This document shows, piece after piece, positions 26,201 to 38,200 of a stretch of DNA of 64,000 nt. The notes below the pieces were generated by a model. The model saw only the letters and a program-made list of their open reading frames with translations. It was not told where the DNA came from and made no database searches. The first letter of the stretch is position 1. The number at the start of each line of letters is the position of its first letter. The position numbers and the translations under genes were made by a program. The stretch comes from Zoroaster sp. YZ-2022 (taxonomy: Eukaryota > Echinodermata > Asteroidea > Forcipulatida > Zoroasteridae): the NCBI GenBank assembly GCA_029582265.1, contig CM055819.1, forward strand, positions 41,592,761 through 41,656,760, written 5' to 3'.

Positions 26201-29200
26201 AATGGGCTGTTATACTTATGCCTTAATCCTGCTGTGTGTGTGTGCTGGTAACTTGATCATGCACGATATCACAGTGTATGGTGACATCGAGAGGAATCCA
26301 GGCCCAACAACACCTCCTCTTCCTGACAACCTGTTGACATCACTAAAAAATGGAACTTGCACCTCGACTTCAGTGTTCAAACATGACCTCAAAATGAAGC
26401 ACATTTTGCAGCTACTTGCGGTAAATTACACTTTTAAAAGAGGTAAACAAAAACAGGGATCTTCAAAAGTGGAGTTTGTTTATAAAGTATGATGACGTAC
26501 CGAAACAACTGCAATAACTAAGTTTTTTGTTTATCATGGTTTCCATGGCAACTGTTATTTATACCAAAGAAGTAATTTTACTAATTAGAAGTTGAGGGCA
26601 ATGGCCCATCTCTTGACAAGCTATAGCCGAAATTTGAGGATCATAGGACTTATACTGTAGGATTTGTGACAATTTGAAATTGTTTACTACTTTGTTTACC
26701 GTCTTGTTTACTGTCAGACACCCTGTAAAGGAGAGGTAAACAAATAAAATGGTTATATACAGAAAACAGAACATGCAAAATGTGTGAATCTTTTTGTGGC
26801 ATCTCTTTAATATGTTTAAACAAATTTAATAATACAAAATACATATTTTTATCCGTAAGACTGGTTATTCTGCAGTAAACGACATTATGTTGTTTACCAC
26901 GGTTTCCATGGCAACGTACAATATTTCTTGCTTGGTGATTAATCGCAATTTCATGTGGAAATTGAATGTACTATTCATAGACAGCATAAATCCCAAATTA
27001 GGGGTCCTGGGGCCTATACTCTGATAGCTGTTTCAATTTCAAATTGTTTACTACTTTGTTTACTTAAAATTGCATGTAAACAACAAGAAGCACAGTCCAG
27101 TTTTTACGGGTTCATCTAATTGAAAAATCTTCCCAATTTTGACCGATTGAAATGTTTGAACGCTTGTATCTCGACAACGGTAACACCTATTGACCCCATT
27201 CAAAAAATGTTGTATTCAGAATGATCTGCTCTATCCATATGTACATTTAAAAGCTGGGAACTCAGAATTTACAAAAATAGCTTGCAGTCCCTATTAGATA
27301 GGCCTAAAACTTAAGTTAATTTTGCCATTTGGGTATTGTGCATGTTTGACTTTGAGCGGCCAATACGGATTTGCGCAATCTGCAAATTGCGCTGTGCAAT
27401 CTGCAGATTTCCAACCTCGTTTTCGCCGAACTAGATTGCATGCTCAATCTCGAGATTGTCCTTGACTTTTAACCTGCGAAAATTATGGACTTCAGCGTGG
27501 CGACTACTAATAGTACGCTGGAGCCAGAACGAGTTATTGACGCTTGTGTACAAACCAGTTCACTCGCTTTTATATGTAAGGTGTTTCAATCAAAGTTGTA
27601 CATTAGAACTCCCAAAGTCAGGCAGTGTATTAATTAATTCACAGAGCGTTATTTTAAAAAGTTGCCCTAAAATTTGAGTTGTTTATTACTCCAATTTATT
27701 GTTTTGGGATAAAATAAATAGAGCTTGTTTTGTTACAGTATCTGTCATTTGTTGTGTGGAAATAAATTTGATCACCACTTTAACTTTTGGCTGTCCCCTT
27801 TACCTTTTTCAGTGTTGGCTTATTGTGTATTTATTTTCTTTCAAATCTCAAAATTCTTGTTGGCAATATGATATATATACAAGTTGTATCATGAAATTAT
27901 TACATACTGTACTGTCATCTAACACAAATAATTCCCAAATTGCGCAAATCCCTAATTTGTGCAGCATCATAAGCAGCGCAATCTCGAGATTGAGCACACA
28001 ATCTTGAGATTGCGCAAATCCCAAGATTGCGCTCAACATGCACAACTTAGTTATTGGATGACAGCCATTGTAATTTGTGTAATCGGCTTCAGTTCCAGTG
28101 TCCATATATTATATCATTTGTGCAGAGATGACAGCAAAATCTTTACCAAATTGATTGATGATGCTAGGGCCATTTCATGACAATGTCAATAGGGTCAAGC
28201 ACTGGACATCCCTCGGGCTCAGTATCTTCTGTATCCTGGCCTGGCTTAGTATTAACGTTAGTACTAGTAGCTAATCCATGCAGTCCCACATGATATAGAC
28301 CTCATGCATATGATGTCACAAACTGAATATCTCCCTCATTCAGATGCTAGAGAAGGTCACTCATTGGTTCATGTATGCACTCTGTGCGTGCGTATACGCA
28401 CAGCGCGCATACATGAACCAATGAGTGACCATCACTTGCCTCTGAAAGAGGGCGACCTTCAGTTTGCGACGACATATGCATAAGGTCTATTCTCTCAATC
28501 ATAATTATGCATTGGCATTTTAATTGGTTCATCATCAACACAATTTCGTGGTGATGGTGTTTATAGTAATAATAATAATAATAATAATGTATAGATTTAT
28601 ATAGCGCACGTATCCACCAACTAAGTGGCGCTCAAGGCGCATTATATTATTATCCCTGCTCATAAGGCTCATAAGGCTCATAAATCATTCCTGAAACCAT
28701 CTCAGCTCCCTGGGGAGTATACAGCTCAATTGCTGCCATTTCTAGCGCATATAGAGCAAACCATCTCTGCCTTCACAGGTACCCATTTAACCCCTGGGTG
28801 GAGAGAAGCAATTATGGTTAAGTGTCTTGCTCAAGGACACAGGTGTCACGGCCGGGCTCGAACCCACACTCTGCTGCTGGCAACACCAGAACTTGAGTTC
28901 AGTGCGCTAGACCGCACGACAATCCACTTTACGTGCATTATACAACACACGGGACCTACGGCTTTACGTCCCATCCGAAGGACGAAGCAATTATGGTTAA
29001 GTACCTTGCTCAAGGACACAAGTGTCACGACCGGGGCTCGAACCCACACCCTGCTGCTGGCAACACCAGAACTTGAGTTCGGTGCGCTAGACCGCTCGGC
29101 CACGACACTCCATGTTCTCCATGTTCTCGACACTCCATGTTCTAGTAGTTCCATGTTCTCCCACAACATTCCCATCCCATGACATGAGTGATATTAGATA

Positions 29201-32200
29201 TTATCAGTTGGTTTCTGTTTGGCTTTTTTTCAACCAAAATAACTAAAGCTAATTTTTAATTTTTAAAAAATTGATGTGGGCATTTAACGTTAGTTTCATG
29301 AAACTATTATGTGGCAATTCTTAACACACTGTACATACATCTATCATTTGATGACAGTTTGGTATGGGCAGTTTGGGCAAACCTTCATACCCCTACGTGA
29401 ATAAGTTGTTTAAAACACAGTGCGTCAGAATTCCAATCGATCCAGCAATTTTGGCTGCAATTGGACATCGTTTCATAGCAAATAAAAAAATAAAAATACC
29501 GACGCATGGGTCTGTGGTGACGTGTGTGGAGACCAGAAACGTGAAGGTTTTTTTTTGGCCTTAAACTCATTTTGCAGTAACAAATACACTTAACACAATA
29601 TTAGGGTATTAAATGTGCATTTCAAAAGTTTGAAATCATACAAGAAATGTCCAGATGTTTCAGAGATGTAAAGATTTGTCCTGATAATTTCAATAATCAC
29701 ATTAAGATTAAAACTGAATTTCAATTAAGGGGATCTCAGAAAAAGTCTTCCCATTCCATTGTCATGGGTTTAACTCCACCCGCTTCCCCTCCTGTTCCTT
29801 TTACCAGTCAAAGAAAAAAATAATAATGTTTGTGCAATTAGAAAGGTTACACATATGTACTGATCTTTTTAACAGGCCAAGTATTCAGGATCTTGCCCAA
29901 GATGCTGACAAGAATGATTCAACAGTCGCTAATTTTTTTCAGAGAGAAGCCACATCAAATAGAGATTTCAGGTGATTTAGGTGATTTAGGTGATTTAGGT
30001 GATTTATACTGGAATTTTGTATTATTAAGAGTTATTAAAAATTCCCAAGACATTTAAGACAATCTGATTTAGGGGTGACGATATTACATTTTTTGATAGT
30101 CGATTATTGACGGCCATGATATGGACAAAATACGATATCATCTCAATACGCAGATTTTTTAAATACATGAAAAATGTATCATACATTAACGACATTGGAC
30201 ACCGAAATATGAACTAATGTACTTTCACATGTACATGCAAGTTCTACAGGGAAGTTGCATACATGTAGGTAATGAACAGTTCTGAAAATTATCAAAAATT
30301 CAATTGAATCGCTCCAAAACAAGCTGAGTTCTTTTGCCGCTCGGTACGACAAACATTTCATAAAAAAGAACTCACTGTGACATCCATAAACAAACCGGTG
30401 GTTTATAAATGCCTTCTTTTGTTAAAGCAGGACGTCAACGGAATATATTACAGTGTTTTGATGCTGTTAGGCTTACAAGAAGTGTGTAATGATTACTTCT
30501 ATATGATTAAAATTCAAATAAAGTAATTTCTTAATGTAAAAAAAAATACATTTTGATCAGCATTTCACTATCTAGAAAAGTCGTGTTTCGCAAAAAGCCC
30601 GAACTCATGAATAATTAATATCGTAGTTGTGACGCATAATCAAGGACTGGCATTCGCTGCTTATGCCCCAGATAGTACGTCACACTTACGCTGGTTTACG
30701 TGGCCGCTGGTATTTCACCGCTCATTTCTATGGGCCTTTGCTGGGAACCATGAAAGCGCTGCGAGCCAACGGCAGAAAAACCACTCGCTCAGAAATCTAA
30801 GAAGGGGGGCTATTTTTACAATCAAAATTAAACAAAATAACGGGGAATAAAACCATCGTACTGATAATGAAATAATAACTAAACACAACATAAACAAGAC
30901 TCAGGAGACGATTTAGTGTACGAGCTCTCGTTGAAGTCCATCTTTAAGAAATATGATATAAGTTTTGAGGCTTTGCATGGTGGAATGTGGAATATCGATA
31001 TCGTTAAAACTTACTTGTCGGTGCTGTGTCTGCAATTCTTGCCGACTTTTGATTGACCCTCTCATAATGTTTCCCATGTTTCCCCATTTCACAATGATGG
31101 GAACCTGTGCAGCGCCATGTCACAATTTCGAACTGTTTTGTTAGCTCTTCAAGGTACCATAACTTTGTTGATATTACCATATATTGACATGACATTTTGA
31201 GATAATTTATCACTCCGGCGATATTTTAACTAAAAAGAGCGATATAAATTTCATATCGGCTATATTTTTGGAATATCATCAAAATGGTGATATTTGGAAT
31301 AATGCCGTAAATGTAACTGGCTAAAACTTTTACAGGTTGGTTGTTAAATACATCTGGATAAAAAGAGAGTAAACAAACTTGTTGAAGCAGTTTTACCAAC
31401 ACAATTAAAGTCTTGATTGATGAAATTCTTACGTCGGGTGATGAAGATTTATGTGATTTTTGTCCTCTACCAACGAAAGTCTTATCTTCCCTTTAATGCA
31501 ACCACTCTTACTTAACACCCTACATGTATATATTTTATTGCTTTTCCAACAGCTTATCTGTCATTGCTACTGACCTAGTTGCTGAACAAGAAACTGAACT
31601 GAGAGAGTTTATATTCAAGAGATTATCTCGAGGAACTGTGTATGGTGGAAGTGGGAATGTGAACACAGTGGACATTAGGTGATGCACAATTCTGCTTTCT
31701 ATGTCACCCTCAGCAATTTTATCTGTGATACCTTCATTACATTGGAGTGCCATGGTCGAGCGGTTTAGTGCATCGGATTTGTGTTCTGATGGCTGAGTCG
31801 TCGGAATGTGTGTTCGAATCCTGACTGCGACCGTGGTGCTTGTGTCCTTGAGAAAGACACTTTACCATAATTGCTTCTTTCCACCCAGGGGTAAATGGGT
31901 ACCTGTGAGGGCAGAGTTGGTTGTTGTGTTTGATGAGCCCACATGCGCTGAAATGGCAGCAATTGAGCTGTATACTCCCCAGGGAGCTGAGATGGTTTCA
32001 GGAATGATTTATGCGCCTGATGAGCAGGGGTAATAATGTAATGCACCAGTTTGGTGGATACGTGCACCATATAAGTCCACATTATTATTATTATTATTAT
32101 TATTACATTGACTGAACATGTGAGGAAGGGTTCAGATCTGTAATACTTCAAATGTTCCCTTTAAAGCCAGTGTGCACTGATGATAAAATGTCTGTCATTG

Positions 32201-35200
32201 TATCCATAGTTTATTAGCCTTGATCAAGGCGCATCGGAACGGTTTGGTCACATAATTTTGTCCCGCTTTATAGCTATCCAAACTCCAGCACACATGGACA
32301 TACATGGACATACATGGACATACATGTAGTGCATAGGTTCATATGTATACATGTACAGTTGTGTATACATCTACATTGTGTAAATGTACATATATGCAGT
32401 ACAATGTACATTATTGTACATGTACATACAGTGACCATTCGTCGTCATGTCTTAATGCTTCTGTACATGCCAAAATTTAAGGCGGAGCTCATTAATGCTA
32501 ATATACCAAATTCAAAAACGAAAGACGTATTCTCATTGGTTATTGGTTGGCCCAACAACTGCTTGCTGTGCACGATGTACATAATTCTGTGAATGTACAG
32601 GTTGGACCGTCGTGTACTTTCAGTGTACATGTATACAGAGATGGATTCCATATATGGGCTTATGTACAACGTGTGTTTGTATGCTGTGTGTGTGTGTGTG
32701 TGGGATCAAACAGGGTCAAAGCTAGGGGCCTGTTCATTGGCGGATCCAAGGGGAGGGGGGGCTAAGGGGGCTATAGCCCCTCCCCCTAAAATCGTAAAAA
32801 AAAAAAAAATTTAAAAGGGAGAGAAAAAGAGAGAGAGAGAGGGGGATGGGAGGGGAGGGGAGAACGCACAGTGTGCGGGATAAACATAAGGAGGTGACCA
32901 ACTTAGTACTGTACTAACCATTGCGCATAGGAAGTGGCGGCACCTTTTGTAGTACTGAAAAATAATTGTTTTTGATTCTCAGCCCCCCCCCCCCCCCTAA
33001 AATATGTTCTGGATCTGCCCATGCAATAGGGGTTATTATGATCGGTTTATTTGCTACGTCTAATAAATTTAAGGAGCTTGCTGGAATTGAATAAAATATA
33101 TGGGGTTCAATCACATGTATGGGGTGCAACGGCAGAGCGGTCTAGTGCATCAGACTTGCGTTTTGATGGACTTTGACCGTCGTGTACTTTCAGTGTACAT
33201 ATATACAGAGATGGATTCCATACATGTATATGGGCTTATGTACAACGTGTGTTTGTATGCTGTGTGTGTGTGTGGGATCAAACAGGGTCAAAGCTAGGGG
33301 CATGTTCACTGGCGGATCCATGGGGGGGGGCTGTAGCCCCTCCCCCTAAAATCGAAAAAAAAAAATTTAAAAAAAGGGAGAGAAAAATAGAGAGAGGGGG
33401 AGGGGAGAACGCACTCTCATTTCCCCCTCACTGTGCTTTGTTTTTCTCTCCCTTTAATTATTTCATTGTAATTTTTGTGGTACTGAAAAATAATTGTTTT
33501 TGATTCTCAGCTCCCACCCCCGTAAAAAATGTTCTGGATCCACCCATGCTGTTATTGGCCATCATTTAAAATGAACCGCCCACAAATCAACAATCCTGAA
33601 TATGACTTTTCCATTGGAATTCCAATGGGAAAATAAAGAAACACATTTCAATTACAAAAGGATCAAGGCTGTTGATTCAGTTTAAACATTTGAGGTTGAA
33701 TGCACAACCGTATCCACGACTCAGTTTTTGTTACTTGAGTTTTTTCGGGTACACTATGTAATGATCTCTTCTTGGAAGAAGTGATGGCTCTGAGAAGAGC
33801 CGGTTGGTTTGTTCTCTTTGGTTTGTTCAGTTATTGATCTCGCAGTACAGTGTACATGTACGGGGTCGGGGATGGCGCACCAGCCGTGTTTGCTAAATTT
33901 CTTGGGACAGAAATCAGTACAGGGTGAGAATAGCGTGGAAAGTGCACTCTACGACAACAGCCTTGGTCAAGGCTGATACTTTATAAGAATCATCAACCTC
34001 AATTTGCATGCATGTATATAGTCATCAGTGCTAAATTAAGTTGAGCTGTGCCAGGAGTCCGGGTATCCGGATACCCGACCGAAACTGTCATTACCTGGTT
34101 CCATTTTTCGGTTCCAATTACCTGTAAACGACTTTTAAAATTCTGACTTTTGGAGCGGTGCGAACAGAAATATGTGACTCTTGAACAATGTAATGTTTAC
34201 ACTTTTACAGACAATTATCTTTAAATTCAAGAGATTACACTCCAATAAAGCCTTTGTAGTATTTCACTGGCATTTTCCATACACTTTTCTCCAACTGTTT
34301 GTGATACATTGTATCGAATCGTTAAGGCTGTAAAGGGCCTGGCAGAGGCTGATTCAATCAACTTATCAAACCAGCAGCACAGGAGGGAATGTTTGCCTAA
34401 TTGTTTGCCTAATTCTTTTACTTTAATAAAATTGACACAGTAAAGAAAAGATTGCTTTAAATATGGTATCCTCTGTATTATAAAGGTCAATTTTGTTACC
34501 ATTTACAGTACATGTATTTGTGCACCACCGGAGGCATGTTTTCAACAAATATGAAAATGGGTATCCTGTTATCCGAAGTTTCCTGATTTCGGGTATCCGG
34601 TTCCAAAAATATCCGAAAACGCACACCCCTAAAATTAAGTACATGAGGATTGACAGGGCACGGCCACTTTGGCCTTGGCTGCTTCAAAATTTCAAGGCCA
34701 ACCAAAGGGCCACTGCGGCCAACTCAGAGGGGCACCACGGCAATGGCCGTGGTGGCCATGGTTAAGATCGAGGTCTGTTCACATATTAATTTTTTCACCA
34801 CTCCTGTTGCAGTATAAGCATTTATTTTCACAGTTATATGCATATAATGTTCCTCAAACAGTTTTGAATCACATGCAAATAATGACTTTTTGCAAAAAAT
34901 TTCGTCAGTCTCCAAAATTCATTGGCAAAATAAGAGGTCAATTTCATCACATTCCTATATTCTTATTTTATTCTAAAACCATTTTATCTCATCAGCAATG
35001 AACCACTGTCTTGTTACTACTATCTCCTGAGACAGCAAACAGTTCCTGACCCTGAGCTAGATCAAGATGAGCAAGCCAATACCTTCTATACATCCATTGA
35101 GTATGTCATCTGTCTACTGATGGACACCGGTGCAGCTCTTGAGCTATATCCTTTGATTTGCATAATACCAGAAGTCTATTGCATACATGAAGTGTGCCAG

Positions 35201-38200
35201 ATCATGTAATAACCATTGGCGTAGCCAGGATTTGTGTCTAAAACTAGACACAACCACACTATAGCACAGACGCATGCATTGTTGCTGTATGCATTAAATG
35301 TATGTATTAAGTACAGTTCTTGCACATGCTAGCTGATCACCCAGAATGCAACTAGTCCTTTTGAGACATTGCACGTCCATCTTGGGAGGACAACACCATA
35401 AATGGCCCAAATTCATTGTTATTGGAGTACCATGCCAAGGGACTGTAGTTTATTACAATAGACAAATTTTTTGTTTGTTTTTTATTTATGTTTTTTAAAT
35501 TTGTAAGTTAGGTTCCATACTGCAGTTGAAAACTAAATTTATTTTGCACATCCCAATCTTGTCCAGATGAAAATTTAGATTTATTTTCCTATTATTTGAG
35601 GGGGCACTTTTTATTAAACACATTGCCCAGGTTTTCTGTTATTTTACTGTTGTTACCTATCAGTATCAATTTCAATTTTGATGAAAGTAAAGAAATAGTA
35701 ACAAGTTTTATTTCTCAATAAAGAATTGTTGATGGTTAAATCTAGTTCTTTACTTAGGCCCCAAAAAAGTGTCCGGTTTCTGATCTGATCTGATGGAGTG
35801 TCGTGGCCGAGCGGTCTAGCGCACCGAACTCAAGTTCTGGTGTTGCCAGCAGCAGGGTGTGGGTTCGAGCCCCGGTCGTGACACTTGTATCCTTGAGCAA
35901 GGTACTTAACCATAATTGCTTCGTCCTTCGGATGGGACGTAAGCCGTAGGTCCCGTGTGTGTTGTATAATGCACGAAAAGTGGATTGTCGGCCGAGTGGT
36001 CTAGCGCACTGAACTCAAGTTCTGGTGTTGCCAGCAGCAGTGTGGGTTCGAGCCCGCCGTGACACCTGTGTCCTTGAGCAAGACACTTAACCATAATTGC
36101 TTCTCCACCCAGGGGTTAAATGGGTACCTGTGAAGGCAGAGATGGTTTGCTCTCTATGCGCTAGAAATGGCAGCAATTGAGCTGTATACTCCCCAGGGAG
36201 CTGAGATGGTTTCAGGAATGATTTATGAGCCTTATGAGCCTTATGAGCAGGGATAATAATATAATGCGCCTTGAGCGCCACTTAGTTGGTGGATACGTGC
36301 GCTATATAAATCTATACATTATTATTATTATTATTATGTACAAACTGTATGTTTACCAACTGTTCAGCTCATATGATGAAGTTTGGGAACAAAACTTATA
36401 ACATTTGTTTGCAGTGACACATTTGTTTGCAGTGACACTACAAATATTTCTTGCTATGTAACAAACAAACAACAAAGGCTAACAGACATGTTACTTGATC
36501 AAAATTAATACTGACGGAAAAGGATCATTTTACCTTAACTATTCTTACATTTCACCCTGAGCTTGATGCCTACAGCGAAGGCCTTCTTGCAGTCTTGGAT
36601 TCTGAGGTGAGCAAATTAAAAATGTCATTGCCAAGTAGTCTAAGGCATTGGACTTGTGTTCTGGGGGCAAAGTCGTCATATTATGGGTTCAAATACTGAC
36701 GTGTGTCACTGTGTCAGACCATGTAAATTGATATTTTTCCTATTCAGGATAAGAATAGCGATCTGTTTAGTGGAGATGGGTAGCGTGTTTGATAAGAATC
36801 ATGAGAGCATTAACAAAATGCTGTGGCTGTACAAGAGAGCTGAGATGGTTTCAAGAATATTCATGATTTTAGTTTATTTTAGCCAGATGACTAGATATTT
36901 ATGGCGCTTTTTATGCTTTACTAACACTCTCACTGCACCACAAACTATTATGAGAGTAATTTGGATAAACACATTTAACTATACGTTTCCCTACTGTTTA
37001 TTAGGTTCACTGATCATGAAGAATTAGGGTGGTCAGGATTTGACAGTAAATTTGTTGTCATCGGCTCAGAGATTTTAAGTGTATGTTACCCTCAGCCTCC
37101 CTTCACCCCTTACCCCTCTCCCATCCTGTGCTTGTCCCCAGCTGACAAAGGTCAATGAGCACACACACCACACACACACACACTCCCCAGGATCCAGTCT
37201 CCCATCTTCACACCTCGTTGAGCTACTCATCTGCATTTGGATCCTCCTCCCAGCTACGTTTAACTAAGCAGTTCCAGCCTGAGAGTCCGGCACTCTCCTG
37301 AAAACACTCATAGTGTACTGATCAAAACATTTAGTTGTCAAACGACCGGTTCTTCTCAGAACCAACTAACTTGACAACTATATATCTAGTTGTCATACGA
37401 CCGGTTCTTCTCAGAACCAACTAACTTGACAACTATATATCTAGTTGTCAAACGACCGGTTCTTCTCAGAACCAACTAACTTGACAACTATATATCTATA
37501 TCGTTTCGGTTTGCGGTAACACCATGTGTTTATCTCAACTAACGTGAAGCTGAGGTACAGGTTCTGAAAAGAACCGTATCGTGCAACTCGTATCTCAACC
37601 TTCGTTAAGTGAGAAAGGTTCAAGGGAGAACCAATTTCGGGCAACTCGTTTTTCTCTACTGTCGCTAAGTGAGAAATATGGTTCAGGGAGAACCATGGGG
37701 ACTTCACGGGTTAATATGGTTCAGGGAGAACCATGGGGACTTCACGGGTTATTCTCAACGTTTCGATTAGCCTGCTCTAATCTTCTTCAGGAGAATGAAG
37801 AGGTTTGCCGATGCAACTCCTTAAGTAGTATTTGCTGGGATTATGTGTAGAATGGGAAGTGTCCGATTGGTGCTACTGTTGTGTGATGTGTTGTGATTGG
37901 TTGCTACCGTGGCATTGTTCTTGTTGTGTGTGTTTCCTGCTGTGTGTGAGTTGCCTGCTCGCTGAGGCGTATCAGTTGACAGTGTGGGTGTTGGTGGATG
38001 GTAGGATTGAATGCCAAATGTTGCTGATGAAATAGCCGATGTCCTGGGGGACAGTGTCATGTTTATGAATCTCAATAGCCTCTCTGATACGACGGGTGTA
38101 CCAGTGCTTTTCCGGGCTATGATCTTTGCATTCTGCCAGTCAATGATATGATCCAAATCGGTGGAGTGTTTGATGATCGCAGATTTGTCACATTCCCTCT

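Noticed and set aside
26025..26201. Upstream start for the 2A frame at 26025
   Set aside because: The pyrimidine-rich stretch and TTCAG at 26,065 look like an acceptor, so this ATG would lie in the intron.
28625..29182. 185-codon open frame
   Set aside because: It lies entirely within the reverse-oriented dimeric SINE and mirrors its repeated structure.
34050..34640. Possible hAT element with GGGTATCCGG motifs
   Set aside because: The right end (inverse TAGGGGTGTGCG) is convincing but I could not find a matching left end or target duplication, so I do not list it.
35798..36066. Two tRNA genes
   Set aside because: Box A and box B are present, but each is joined to a SINE body, the same pairs recur elsewhere, and the cloverleaf is degraded. 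They are SINE promoter heads.
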